NCBI GenBank assembly: GCA_963773605.1
Contig: CAVZBT010000013.1
Location: 248,001-312,000, forward strand
Reading direction: 5' to 3'
DNA from: CAVZBT01 sp963773605
GTDB taxonomy: Bacteria > Acidobacteriota > UBA6911
Length of the DNA stretch: 64,000 nucleotides
The notes under the pieces are model-generated. The model made no database searches. It was not told where the DNA came from and was given only the letters and a program-made list of their open reading frames with translations. The translations under genes were made by a program, and so were the position numbers. Shown here in pieces: positions 25,613 through 34,905 of the stretch. Positions within the stretch are counted from its first letter, which is position 1. Each line of letters begins with the position of its first letter.

Positions 25613-27247
25613 ATGCACATCGCGATGGCGCAGATCAACACGGTCGTCGGCGACGTTGACGGCAACAAGGACCGGGTGCTGGATTATATGCGCAGGTCCC
25701 ACCGCCTGGGAGCGGACTTGGTCGTTTTTCCCGAACTCTGCCTGACGGGATACCCGCCGCGCGACCTCCTGTCCCTCCACGGCTTCGTTGACTCCAACCT
25801 GAGGGCGCTCGAAGAGATCGCCCTTCGCTCCGACGAGGTCGCCGTGCTTGTCGGCTTCGCCGACCACAACCGGAGCCAACAAGGGAGGGAATTCTTCAAC
25901 GCTGCGGCCTTTGCCTTCGACGGCCGGGTCCAGTCGGTGTACCACAAGATGCTCCTGCCCACCTACGACGTCTTCGACGAGGACCGGTACTTCCAGGAAG
26001 GGTTCGAGAACAACCTCGTTCGGTTCCGGGGGCGTTCGATCGGGGTGTCCATCTGTGAGGATGCATGGAACGCCGAGGCCTTCTGGCCGAAGCGGATGTA
26101 CCCGATCGATCCGATTCGGTTCCAGGTCGAGAAGGGCGCGGAGTTGCTGATCAACCTCTCGGCGTCCCCTTTTGAGATGCACAAGCCAGCCGCGCGCTTC
26201 AGGATGCTCTCGGAGCACGTCCGGAAGCACCGAGTTCCCCTGTTGTATGTCAACCTGGTCGGCGGCAACGACGACATTCTGTTCGACGGGAACAGTCTGG
26301 CCGTGGGCTGCAGCGGCAACGTGCTCTGCCAGGGGGGCAGCTTTGTCGAGGGGTTGTATGTCGTCGATCCCGACTCCAAAGAGGACCGCGGTTACGTCGC
26401 CCCCGAGCCTATGGCTGACCTGATGAACGCGCTTGTGACCGGAACGAGCGACTATGCCCGCAAGTGCGGGTTCAGTTCGGCCGTGCTCGGGTTGAGCGGC
26501 GGGATCGATTCCGCCGTGACCGCGTGTGTTGCCGCACGCGCCTTGGGCCCCGACAAGGTGCACGGCGTCTCCATGCCCTCCGTCTATTCGGCCCCCGAGA
26601 GCCACGACGACGCCCGCGCCCTGGCCTCCAGCCTCGGGATCTCTTTCCAGGTGATTCCGATTCAATCGGTGTTCTCCGAGTATCTCCGGCTCCTGGCCCA
26701 TCCCTTCGCCGGCCTCGCGCAGGACACCACCGAGGAAAACCTGCAGGCCCGCATGCGCGGCAACATCCTGATGGCGCTGTCGAACAAGTTCGGCCACCTG
26801 GTCCTCAGCACCGGGAACAAGTCCGAGCTTGCCGTCGGATACTGCACGCTCTACGGCGACATGGCGGGCGGACTCGCGGTCATCTCCGACGTGCCCAAGA
26901 CCGTGGTGTACCAGCTGGCGGCCTACATAAACCGGGAGCGGCCGATCATACCGGAGAACACGATCCGCAGGGCCCCCACGGCGGAACTGCGCCCGGGCCA
27001 AACCGACCAGGACAGCCTGCCCCCCTACGAGCTGCTCGATGGCATTCTGCGGTTGCGGGTGGAAGAACACATGAGCGTCGACGAGATCGTCGGCCACGGC
27101 TACGACCGCGAGACGGTCCGCTCCATCGTCCGCCTGATTCACCTCAACGAATACAAACGGCGCCAGGCCGCGCCCGGATTGAAAGTGACGACCCGTGCTT
27201 TCGGGACCGGTCGCCGCATGCCGATCGCCATGCGCCTGCAGATCTGA
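25613..27247 (+). CDS. nadE: Glutamine-dependent NAD(+) synthetase
   Basis: Last step of NAD synthesis: nicotinic acid adenine dinucleotide is amidated using glutamine and ATP. The 544-aa protein has an N-terminal nitrilase-type glutaminase domain, with catalytic Glu in FPELCLTGYPPRDLL, Lys in YHKMLLP and Cys in SICEDAWN. The C-terminal synthetase domain has the ATP pyrophosphatase P-loop LSGGIDSAVT and STGNKSELAVGYCTLYGDM. The gene is followed 35 bases later by pncB, so the two form a NAD unit. Confidence 0.96.
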   Translation: MHIAMAQINTVVGDVDGNKDRVLDYMRRSHRLGADLVVFPELCLTGYPPRDLLSLHGFVDSNLRALEEIALRSDEVAVLVGFADHNRSQQGREFFNAAAFAFDGRVQSVYHKMLLPTYDVFDEDRYFQEGFENNLVRFRGRSIGVSICEDAWNAEAFWPKRMYPIDPIRFQVEKGAELLINLSASPFEMHKPAARFRMLSEHVRKHRVPLLYVNLVGGNDDILFDGNSLAVGCSGNVLCQGGSFVEGLYVVDPDSKEDRGYVAPEPMADLMNALVTGTSDYARKCGFSSAVLGLSGGIDSAVTACVAARALGPDKVHGVSMPSVYSAPESHDDARALASSLGISFQVIPIQSVFSEYLRLLAHPFAGLAQDTTEENLQARMRGNILMALSNKFGHLVLSTGNKSELAVGYCTLYGDMAGGLAVISDVPKTVVYQLAAYINRERPIIPENTIRRAPTAELRPGQTDQDSLPPYELLDGILRLRVEEHMSVDEIVGHGYDRETVRSIVRLIHLNEYKRRQAAPGLKVTTRAFGTGRRMPIAMRLQI

Positions 27248-27282
27248 TCATCGGACCGGTTACCTGTCGTGGGAGGGTCGCC

Positions 27283-28752
27283 TTGGTAACACGAGCGCTG
27301 CTCACCGACTACTACGAACTCACCATGGCCGCGGGTTACCTCGCGGACGGAAAACACCAGGACAGCTCGACTTTCGATCTCTATTACCGCCGCAACCCGT
27401 TTCGCGGGGGGTATGCGATCGCCGCCGGCCTCCATGACGCGATCCAGGCGGTGATGGATCTCGCGTTCGCCGCCGACGATATTGATTACCTGCGCTCGCT
27501 GCGCGCACCGGACGGGTCCGGTATCTTCAAGGAGGAGTTTCTCCGGTATCTGTCGACCTTCCGGTTTTCAGGTGAGATCCGTGCCATCCCTGAAGGGACG
27601 GTGGTCTTTCCAAACGAGCCGATCGTCCAGGTGAGCGGGGGGCTGCTGGAAGCGCAGATGGTCGAGACCCTCCTGCTCTGCCACATCAATTTCCAGACGC
27701 TCGTCGCGACCAAGGCCGCCCGGATGTGGGAAGCGTCCAACCACGGCACCCTGGTCGAGTTCGGTCTCCGGCGCGCCCATGGGCCCGACGGCGCGCTGAG
27801 CGCGTGCCGGGCGGCCTACATAGGCGGGTCCGATGGGACCTCCAATGTTCTCGGGGCTGCAACCCTAGGGATCCCGGCGAAGGGGACGCATGCGCACAGC
27901 TGGGTTCAGGCCTACGGATCGGAGCTCGAGTCGTTCCGCGCTTTCGCCCGCTCGTTTCCTGAGGATTGTGTGCTCCTGGTGGATACCTACGACACGCTCA
28001 AGAGCGGTATACCCAACGCGATCACCGTGGCGCGAGAGCTCGAGCGCACGGGCCACCGCCTCGCCGGAATACGCATCGACAGCGGCGATCTCGCCTTCCT
28101 CAGCCAGCGCGCTCGCGACCTGCTGGATGCCGCGGATCTCGGCTACGTGAAGATCATCGCCTCCAACGAACTGGACGAATTCATCATCGCGGAAGTGATC
28201 TCGCAGGGCGGGAAAGTGGATATCTGGGGCGTCGGCACCAACCTGGTGGTCGGCGCCGGCCCGGGGGGGTGTGCTCTAGGCGGCATCTACAAGCTCGTGG
28301 AACACAACGGCGTGCCCAGGATCAAGCTGAGCGGCAACCCGGAGAAAATGACAAATCCGGGCGTGAAGAAGGTTGTGCGATTTTACAAGGGCGACCTGAT
28401 GGAGGCGGATGCCCTCGCCGAGCGGTCCGAGGACATCAGTCGCGGAGGGGTCCTGATCATCGACCCGAACAATCCGCTCCGCCGCAAAGAGCTGAGTATG
28501 GCGCCGTGCGCCGATCTGCTGGAGGAGGTCGTGCGCGCGGGCGAACTGGTTTACCGGTTTCCCCGGCTCCACGAGATTCGCGACCGGCGCAAGCAGCAGC
28601 TGGCACACCTGCACGAGAGCTACAAGCGACTGGTCAATCCACATGAATACAAGGTCGGGGTGACCCTGAAGCTTTGGCAGACCAAGGAACAGATGATCCT
28701 CCAGCAGACGGTGAGAGATGTCGGAAGACGTCAAGGACCTTTGTCACGATGA
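27283..28752 (+). CDS. pncB: Nicotinate phosphoribosyltransferase
   Basis: Preiss-Handler pathway enzyme (489 aa) making nicotinate mononucleotide from nicotinate and PRPP, with ATP hydrolysis. Family motifs are LLTDYYELTMAAGYL at the N-terminus, VEFGLRRAHGPDGAL, the autophosphorylation His region GTHAHSWVQAYG, and IRIDSGDLAFLSQ. I chose a TTG start at 27283 because GGGAGG lies 6 bases upstream and it yields the normal N-terminus; no ATG or GTG fits. The open frame further upstream is a shadow of nadE. Confidence 0.94.
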   Translation: MVTRALLTDYYELTMAAGYLADGKHQDSSTFDLYYRRNPFRGGYAIAAGLHDAIQAVMDLAFAADDIDYLRSLRAPDGSGIFKEEFLRYLSTFRFSGEIRAIPEGTVVFPNEPIVQVSGGLLEAQMVETLLLCHINFQTLVATKAARMWEASNHGTLVEFGLRRAHGPDGALSACRAAYIGGSDGTSNVLGAATLGIPAKGTHAHSWVQAYGSELESFRAFARSFPEDCVLLVDTYDTLKSGIPNAITVARELERTGHRLAGIRIDSGDLAFLSQRARDLLDAADLGYVKIIASNELDEFIIAEVISQGGKVDIWGVGTNLVVGAGPGGCALGGIYKLVEHNGVPRIKLSGNPEKMTNPGVKKVVRFYKGDLMEADALAERSEDISRGGVLIIDPNNPLRRKELSMAPCADLLEEVVRAGELVYRFPRLHEIRDRRKQQLAHLHESYKRLVNPHEYKVGVTLKLWQTKEQMILQQTVRDVGRRQGPLSR

Positions 28753-28797
28753 ATCAAGCCGGCTGCTCAGGGGCGCAAACCAGCCTTGAGCGCCGTG

Positions 28798-28815
28798 GCC
28801 CGGCTCCGGCCGGGC
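28798..28815 (+). other. GC hairpin between pncB and the YciI gene
   Basis: GCCCGGC at 28798-28804 pairs with GCCGGGC at 28809-28815 around a TCCG tetraloop. No T-run follows. It may be a weak terminator or a mRNA-stabilising element ahead of the next gene. Confidence 0.35.
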
Positions 28816-28836
28816 GCATCGCCGGGAGAAGATCCG

Positions 28837-29103
28837 ATGAAGTATTTCGCTGCCTTTCTGAAGATGCTGGACGTGACCAAGAGCCGGGATCTCAGGCCCC
28901 AGCACCTCGATTTTCTGGACGAGATGACCCGCCGAGGGAATATCTTCGCCCGCGGCCCGTTTACGGATGGCGCGGGTGGACTGGTGATCTACATTGCCGA
29001 ATCGCTCGACGAGGCCACGCAGATCGCCCGGAACGACCCTTATGTCGCCCAAGGGGCACGCTCCCTCGATGTGCACGAGTGGGACGTGAGGCTGAAGAAG
29101 TAG
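28837..29103 (+). CDS. YciI-like protein
   Basis: Small protein (88 aa) of the YciI/dimeric alpha-beta-barrel type: MKYFAAFLKMLD, then HLDFLDEMTRRGNIFARGPFT and DEATQIARNDPYVAQGA, ending HEWDVRLKK. Those family patterns include the DPY/F segment near the C-terminus. The ATG at 28837 is preceded by GGGAGAAGATCC. The biochemical role of most YciI proteins is unknown; some relatives are dehydrochlorinases or act in ring cleavage. It is convergent with the rhamnose isomerase gene. Confidence 0.8.
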   Translation: MKYFAAFLKMLDVTKSRDLRPQHLDFLDEMTRRGNIFARGPFTDGAGGLVIYIAESLDEATQIARNDPYVAQGARSLDVHEWDVRLKK

Positions 29104-29134
29104 AGATACGGGGCCGGGCCCTACGCACCGCGTT

Positions 29135-30346
29135 TCAGGCGTAAGTGTGTGCCGCGCCGATGTTGCGGTCCGCCCGCTGCTTCGTTGCCCGTTCAAGGTA
29201 GTCGCTCTGCCGGAAAGCGATCAAGGGCTCGGCATTCAGTCCCCTGGCGCGCCTCCACTCCCTCACGGCCGGCCTGACGTCGGTGTAGAATGCCGACCTG
29301 AGGCATTCTTCGGCGTCGACGAGCGCGCACGCCTCCTGGTGCCCGGCCAGGAGTTCGTGGTCCACCAGCGACGCCTTGGCGAAAAGCTCCTGTGCCATGC
29401 ACGCCGTCTGGATCATGGCCTCGATCTTCCCTTTCAGATTATGGCTCTGGTCGACCACGTAGGCGATATCGGCCCGGGTACCCGTCTCCCATTCGTAGAA
29501 GAGAATCTCGTGGAAAATGCGGAAGACCTGGTAGGGGTCGATCGAGCCGATGGTCAGGTCGTCGTCGGCGTAGCGGCGGTCGTTGAAATGGAATCCGCCC
29601 AGCATGCCCAGGTCGAGCAGCCAGGCGACGATCTGCTCGATGTTCTGCGCCTGGTAGTGGTGCCCCGTGTCGACGAGAACCCGCGCCTGCGGACCGGAAC
29701 TGCGCGCCAGCAGCAGCGCCATGCCCCAGTCCGCGATGTCGGTATGATAGAAAGCGGGTTCGAACGGTTTGTACTCGATCAGCAGCCGCTGATCGGGCGA
29801 GAGGTGATCGTGGGCCTCACGCAGCGCGTTTTCGAACCACTGCCGGCGCCGGCGGATGTTCGCCGTCCCCGGATAGTTCGAGCCGTCGCCGAACCAGAGC
29901 GAAACATCGCGGCTACCGCAGCGCTTCCCGATGGCAATGCTGTCGAGGATGTGGTCTAGCGCGTGCCGGCGCACTTCGGGGTTCGGGTTCCCGAGCGAGC
30001 CATGCTTGTAGATCTGGTCCTGGAATACCGTCGGGTTGATCGCTCCGACCCGGATGCCGTAGCGCGCGGCCGCCTCCATGGTACGCGGGACGTCCGCCAG
30101 CCCGTTCTTGAAATCCCAGAGCACATGAACCGCCACGGTTGGGCAGCACCCGGTGACGGCGTGAACCTGGCCCGCGTCACTCAGTTTCTCCTCGATGGTT
30201 GTCGCTGCCGCGGGCTGAAGGAACTTCCCGAACCTGGTCCCGGTGTTGGCAAAGCCCCACGACGGCAGCTCGATTTTGAATCCGTCAAGGGCGGCACTGA
30301 CCCTCTCAGACTGGCTGGCTTGAAGCGACGATTCCTCGCGATTCAT
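29135..30346 (-). CDS. L-rhamnose isomerase (Pseudomonas-type sugar isomerase)
   Basis: TIM-barrel aldose-ketose isomerase (403 aa) of the L-rhamnose isomerase family known from Pseudomonas stutzeri, converting L-rhamnose to L-rhamnulose and often accepting D-allose/D-psicose. Metal and substrate residues are likely in IEYKPFEPAFYHTDIAD (Glu), VLVDTGHHYQAQNIEQ (Asp, His) and GGFHFNDRRYADDDLT (His, Asp). TGTRFGKF occurs near the N-terminus. I start at ATG 30346, preceded by GGGAGGAACTT; the frame upstream is a shadow of the divergent gene. No rhamnulose kinase or aldolase gene is nearby. Confidence 0.88.
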   Translation of the reverse strand: MNREESSLQASQSERVSAALDGFKIELPSWGFANTGTRFGKFLQPAAATTIEEKLSDAGQVHAVTGCCPTVAVHVLWDFKNGLADVPRTMEAAARYGIRVGAINPTVFQDQIYKHGSLGNPNPEVRRHALDHILDSIAIGKRCGSRDVSLWFGDGSNYPGTANIRRRRQWFENALREAHDHLSPDQRLLIEYKPFEPAFYHTDIADWGMALLLARSSGPQARVLVDTGHHYQAQNIEQIVAWLLDLGMLGGFHFNDRRYADDDLTIGSIDPYQVFRIFHEILFYEWETGTRADIAYVVDQSHNLKGKIEAMIQTACMAQELFAKASLVDHELLAGHQEACALVDAEECLRSAFYTDVRPAVREWRRARGLNAEPLIAFRQSDYLERATKQRADRNIGAAHTYA

Positions 30347-30577
30347 AAGTTCCTCCCTTTCACCCAATACTTCATAATAACAAGGTGGGCCTGCAAACGG
30401 CTCATTGAGTTTGTGGAAGCGCGGTGCCTCGGCACCGCTTTCCGGGGTGGTACCGGATCGGTAAGCATCCGCAAAGGGGCGGCGCCCGGCGTCGCCTGTT
30501 AACGGCGTCGGGGCGCAGACTGTGAAGCAGGCTGTTTGACCTCCAAAGCTCGATGAACTGATGCGCGGGGAGGCGTG

Positions 30578-31477
30578 ATGGATTCGGTCCGGGTGCTGTT
30601 GACGAATCTGATCGACTATGCCGGACTCTTTCCGCCCGCTGCGCTCCCTATGGCAGTTGCGGCCGAGCGATACGCGCAATATCGGCAGGGTCCGTATAAC
30701 TGGGTGTTGGCGCGCTTCATCCTGCCGGCCGCTTCCCTGGATGCACTTGGTGCCGCCATGGAATCCGGCGCAATCGACAGCGGTGCCTCGCCGTGGCGTC
30801 TGAGCGCGGTGGCAGGGTCGGATCTCGAAGCGGATACTGCCCGGGTGCTGGCATTCAACAACCGTTTCCTGCACGCAGAACACGGCTGGTCGGCCGGTGT
30901 CGACTCGATCGAGATCCGGGCCGGCTCCGCCGACGGGATCCGCGAAGCGTGCCGTACGCTGCCGGGAAACGTACAGCGGTATGTGGAGGTGCCGGCGGCC
31001 GAGGGCACGCTGCTCGAAGCGGTTGCGGAACAGGGTGCGCGCGCCAAGATCCGAACCGGCGGGACGAGTCCCGACCTCTTCCCGCAAACGGAGGCGGTCG
31101 CGCGGTTCCTGCTCGCCTGCGCCGCGGAGAGGATCCCTTTCAAGGCCACGGCGGGACTCCACCACCCGATTCGCGGCGTACACGGCGTGACCGACGATCC
31201 GCGGAGCCCTCGAACTCTGATGCATGGCTTTCTGAATCTCTTCCTGGCGGCCGCCCTGGTGGACTCCGGAGCAGACTTCGGTACTGCAGCGGACCTCCTC
31301 AACGAAACGTGCTCGACCGCATTCGCTTTTGAGAACGACCGCGCCGGTTGGCGGGGCCGCTGGATCGACGTGGAACGGCTGCTGCTGGCTCGGCAGCAAT
31401 TCGCACTGTCGTTTGGTTCGTGTGCGTTCGAGGAGCCGATCGAGGAATTGGCGCGGCTCGGGCTGATGCCGCAATGA
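30578..31477 (+). CDS. Conserved unknown protein linked to fumarylacetoacetase
   Basis: Protein of 299 aa that I do not assign to a named family. The sequence is rich in Ala/Leu and looks soluble: LTNLIDYAGLFPPAALPMA near the N-terminus, a central KIRTGGTSPDLFPQTEAVARFLLACA, and TAGLHHPIRGVHG, which suggests an active-site-like loop. There is no signal peptide. The start is ATG 30578, after GGGGAGG. It runs into fahA with the next ATG overlapping its stop (31474) or 20 bases downstream (31498), implying co-expression and possibly a role in tyrosine or aromatic degradation. Confidence 0.7.
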   Translation: MDSVRVLLTNLIDYAGLFPPAALPMAVAAERYAQYRQGPYNWVLARFILPAASLDALGAAMESGAIDSGASPWRLSAVAGSDLEADTARVLAFNNRFLHAEHGWSAGVDSIEIRAGSADGIREACRTLPGNVQRYVEVPAAEGTLLEAVAEQGARAKIRTGGTSPDLFPQTEAVARFLLACAAERIPFKATAGLHHPIRGVHGVTDDPRSPRTLMHGFLNLFLAAALVDSGADFGTAADLLNETCSTAFAFENDRAGWRGRWIDVERLLLARQQFALSFGSCAFEEPIEELARLGLMPQ

Positions 31478-31497
31478 TACGTGGGGAGCATGGGGGT

Positions 31498-32838
31498 ATG
31501 GCTTACGCGCTCAACGCCACGCACGATCCTGAACTGAAGAGCTGGGTGGAGTCCGCCGTGGCGGGTTCCACCGACTTCCCAATCCAGAACCTGCCATTGG
31601 GCATCTTCCGCCGGCGCGCCGCGAACGAAACGCCGCGCGTGGGGGTCGCGATAGGCGACCAGATCCTGGATCTGGCAGGCTGTGCCTCCGAGGGTTTGCT
31701 CGCCAGCCTGGACGGTCGGGTCGGCGCAGCCTGCGCCGCATCCAGCCTGAACGCGCTGATGGGGCTGGGCCCGCGGCTCTGGAGCTCGCTACGCCGACGT
31801 GTAAGCGAGATGCTGCGCGCCGACAGCGTCGACTTTGCGCGTGATCCCGCCCGACTCCGCCGCAGGCTGATTCCCATCGATGATGCGGAGCTGCAGGTGC
31901 CCGCCACAGTCGGGGACTACACGGACTTCTATGCGTCCGTCTTCCATGCCCGCAACATCGGGAGCATGTTTCGGCCTGACAACCCGCTGTTTCCCAACTA
32001 CAAGTATGTGCCGATCGCCTACCATGGCCGGGCATCATCCATCGTGGTCAGCGGCTCCACGATTGTCCGCCCTGCCGGCCAGATCCGCACTGACTCCTCC
32101 GACCGCCCGACGTTTGCCTCCACCCGGGAACTCGATTATGAGCTCGAAGTCGGCTTTTTCATAGGGAGGGGCAACCGGAGGGGCGACCCGATCCCTATCG
32201 ACGAAGCGGAGGCCCACATCTTCGGCTTCTGCCTCGTGAACGACTGGTCGGCGCGGGATATCCAGAGGTGGGAATACCAGCCTCTGGGGCCGTTTCTCGC
32301 CAAGAGCTTCGCCACGACCGTATCTCCATGGGTCGTGACACTCGAGGCCCTGCAACCTTTCCGAGTGCCGGCCTTCGTGCGCCCCCCGGGGGATCCCGAA
32401 CCGCTGGAATACCTCGCGTCCGCGCAGCAGCGCGAGCAAGGCGGGATCGATTTGGAACTCGAAGTCCGCCTGTCCACCCGCACGATGCGCCACGCCGGTG
32501 TTGCTGCGTGCCTGGTGGGCCGGGCGAATTTTCGGACAATGTACTGGACGCCTGCCCAGATGGTTACGCACCACACCAGCAACGGGTGCAATCTCCTGCC
32601 CGGCGATCTTCTGGCCAGCGGCACCGTGTCAGGCTCGTCCAAAGATTCCCGGGGGTGCCTCCTTGAGCAGACGTGGCGCGGCGAGGAGCCGATCGTACTG
32701 CCCACCCGGGAGACACGCGCCTTCCTGGCCGACGGGGACGAGGTCCTTCTTGTCGGATCGTGCGGCCGCCCCGGGTTCGTCCCGATCGGATTTGGCGCAT
32801 GTGCCGGCAGGATCGCCGCGGGTCCGGGTGCTGGCTGA
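31498..32838 (+). CDS. fahA: Fumarylacetoacetase
   Basis: Last enzyme of tyrosine/homogentisate degradation, hydrolysing fumarylacetoacetate to fumarate and acetoacetate (446 aa). Active-site and Ca-binding segments are DYTDFYASVFHARNIGSMF, YVPIAYHGRASSIVVSG, LDYELEVGFFIG, VNDWSARDIQRWEYQPLGPF and LAKSFATTVSPW. I chose ATG 31498 (AYALNATHDPELKSWVES), which matches the family N-terminus; the ATG at 31474 overlapping the previous stop is an alternative. No homogentisate dioxygenase or isomerase gene is in the window. Confidence 0.95.
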   Translation: MAYALNATHDPELKSWVESAVAGSTDFPIQNLPLGIFRRRAANETPRVGVAIGDQILDLAGCASEGLLASLDGRVGAACAASSLNALMGLGPRLWSSLRRRVSEMLRADSVDFARDPARLRRRLIPIDDAELQVPATVGDYTDFYASVFHARNIGSMFRPDNPLFPNYKYVPIAYHGRASSIVVSGSTIVRPAGQIRTDSSDRPTFASTRELDYELEVGFFIGRGNRRGDPIPIDEAEAHIFGFCLVNDWSARDIQRWEYQPLGPFLAKSFATTVSPWVVTLEALQPFRVPAFVRPPGDPEPLEYLASAQQREQGGIDLELEVRLSTRTMRHAGVAACLVGRANFRTMYWTPAQMVTHHTSNGCNLLPGDLLASGTVSGSSKDSRGCLLEQTWRGEEPIVLPTRETRAFLADGDEVLLVGSCGRPGFVPIGFGACAGRIAAGPGAG

Positions 32839-32939
32839 TATCGTCGGGCCCTGCCGTCCGCTCCGTCCCCAGCATGCGCGACCCAGTGCTCGGCGAACAC
32901 CTCGTATGGGTCATTGGGCGAGTTTTCGTCGGCCGTCCG

Positions 32940-33716
32940 CTACCTCGGGGGGCCCTGCTGGGCCCGCCCGGTCATGGGGACAAATCGGACCGGGATTGTT
33001 GATTGGCGGCGTGTTCCGGACGCGGTTTTTTCGACGATCACCAGTTCTTGTTCCGACCGGCCCACCGGCAGGATCATCCGCCCGCCGGGCTTCAGTTGGT
33101 CGATGAGGGGCTGCGGAATATGGTCCGGCGCGGCCGTGACGATGATCGCGTCAAACGGCGCCGCGTCGGGCCATCCCTGATACCCGTCTCCCGTCCGGAA
33201 GTGGATGTTGCGGTAACCGAGCGCGTCGAGGACGGTGCGCGCCCGTTCGGTCAACTCCGGCAGGATTTCGATGGTGTACAACTGCGGGACGATCTCCGCG
33301 AGAACGGCCGCCTGGTAACCGGAGCCGGTCCCGATCTCCAGGACGTGCTCGGAACCCTTCAAACCCAGGGCCTGGGTCATGAAAGCGACGATGTAGGGCT
33401 GTGATACGGTCTGTCCCATGGCCAGGGGCAAGGCACTGTCGTCGTAGGCCGAACGGAGCATGTCGTGCGGGACAAACTCGTGGCGAGGTACTTTCAACAT
33501 GGCTGCGAGGACCCGGGGATCGGTGATGTCGCGAGCACGCAATTGTTGATCGACCATCCGCTCGCGCATAGTGGCGAACCCCGTCGTATCCTGGACGGCG
33601 CTCTGCGGGGGAGTGTTCTGGCTCACGCTTGATCTGTCCGCGGTGCATCCTCCCTGACCGCCGGTCGTGGCAGAGAGCAGCAATGCCGCAGAGCATTTCA
33701 GGAAGACACCGGTCAT
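32940..33716 (-). CDS. pcm: Exported protein-L-isoaspartate O-methyltransferase
   Basis: SAM-dependent methyltransferase (258 aa) that repairs isoaspartyl residues. Motifs include MVDQQLRARDITDPRVLAAM, the PCM segment ALPLAMGQTVSQPYIVAFMT, and the SAM-binding motif VLEIGTGSGYQAAVLAE. The C-terminus has GGRMILPVG. The start at 33716 gives an N-terminal hydrophobic stretch FLKCSAALLLSATT followed by GGCTAD, which looks like a signal peptide or lipoprotein signal. It would therefore act in the periplasm, which is unusual for PCM but seen in some bacteria. The frame is open 18 codons further upstream. Confidence 0.88.
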   Translation of the reverse strand: MTGVFLKCSAALLLSATTGGQGGCTADRSSVSQNTPPQSAVQDTTGFATMRERMVDQQLRARDITDPRVLAAMLKVPRHEFVPHDMLRSAYDDSALPLAMGQTVSQPYIVAFMTQALGLKGSEHVLEIGTGSGYQAAVLAEIVPQLYTIEILPELTERARTVLDALGYRNIHFRTGDGYQGWPDAAPFDAIIVTAAPDHIPQPLIDQLKPGGRMILPVGRSEQELVIVEKTASGTRRQSTIPVRFVPMTGRAQQGPPR

Positions 33717-33894
33717 CGCTACCTCGTGTGGGTAGTTTACTGCAATTGCCCGCGCCAAGGGGAAGCACAATGCAAAGCGAACCCGCCTTCGGGTAGCACG
33801 CTTCCTGATGGCGGCCCCGGGTGCCGCCGCGAGGTTGATTGACGCATGCTGCCGGATGCCGCCGCCGCAAGGTCCCTGGTCTGTCGTTGGCGGA

Positions 33895-34782
33895 TCAAAC
33901 GCCCTGATAGGCCAGCAACAATGCGCGGAAATAGCGCATCACGCGCAGCGGGTCGGGGCTCTCCGGGATTTCGGCGCAGCAGTACCCACCGAAGTGGATG
34001 CCGCCCAGAAGGGTCACCAGCTTGCGCCAGGGGTAATCCGGGTCGAACAAATCGCGCATGTGCACATGGCGGATCTTTCCGGACACCCGGGCGAAGTTCT
34101 GCTCGAGGGTGCCGCCCTCCAGGTCTGTCGGGTTGCAGTTCCAGTTTACGGTGACCATGGGATGATCGGCCACCTGCATCACCTTTTGGATGTACTCGAC
34201 GCGCGCCGTGCCCGATCCGTGCACCTCGACACGGACTTCGATGCCCTGGTCCGCGCCGGTCTTGCCCAATTCGGCCAGCGACCGGCCGATCTGTTCCAGC
34301 GTTTTCTCGACCGGAATCCCCGCTTTGATCTGCAGTCCGTTGGGCCGCACCTTGACTGCCGGGGCGCCGACATCGCGGGCGAGCTGGATGTACTCCTTGC
34401 ACCCCTCGATATTGTTGCGTACCTCCGCCGGATCCAGGGAGTGAAATTCATAGGTGCTGCCCAGTTGGGCGATGCGGACCGGCGAGTCCGCAAACCGCGC
34501 CCTGATGGCGCGGCGCTGATCCGGAGTAAGCGCAATTTCCACCTTGTGCGCGTGCCCGGTCCGCAGCTCGACACCGTCAAACTTGGTCTCGGTGCAGTTC
34601 TTGATGATCGTGGGGACATCCCAGTCCTTGGCGATGTTATACGTCACGATGCCGACCTTCATGGGTGCTGCCGGCAGAGCCCGCACCTGAGGCACCGCCC
34701 CGTCGAAAGTGTGCGACGCGCCCAGGACGCCCGCAGCCGCCGTGGTGTTGAGAAGGAATCTTCTTCGAGTGTGTCGAGTCAT
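33895..34782 (-). CDS. Tat-exported sugar phosphate isomerase/epimerase-like TIM-barrel protein
   Basis: TIM-barrel protein (295 aa) of the xylose-isomerase-like/sugar epimerase superfamily. A twin-arginine signal (RHTRRRFLLNTTAAAGVLGA) starts at 34782, so it is probably exported folded. Candidate metal residues are FDGVELRTGHAHKVE (Glu), EVRVEVHGSG (Glu, His), VTVNWNC and HVHMRDLFDP (His). Members of this family in Acidobacteriota and Planctomycetota are common and mostly uncharacterised. Substrate unknown. Confidence 0.78.
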   Translation of the reverse strand: MTRHTRRRFLLNTTAAAGVLGASHTFDGAVPQVRALPAAPMKVGIVTYNIAKDWDVPTIIKNCTETKFDGVELRTGHAHKVEIALTPDQRRAIRARFADSPVRIAQLGSTYEFHSLDPAEVRNNIEGCKEYIQLARDVGAPAVKVRPNGLQIKAGIPVEKTLEQIGRSLAELGKTGADQGIEVRVEVHGSGTARVEYIQKVMQVADHPMVTVNWNCNPTDLEGGTLEQNFARVSGKIRHVHMRDLFDPDYPWRKLVTLLGGIHFGGYCCAEIPESPDPLRVMRYFRALLLAYQGV

Positions 34783-34905
34783 TGGTTCCCCCAATCGTAG
34801 TGCGTTAAACCGGCCAAGCCTTCCTGCGGATCTGGTAGACTGAAACCTGAACTCGGGTCAAGCCGTACACGGAAACAAGACTCTGTCTACAGCCAAGGAG
34901 ATCGC

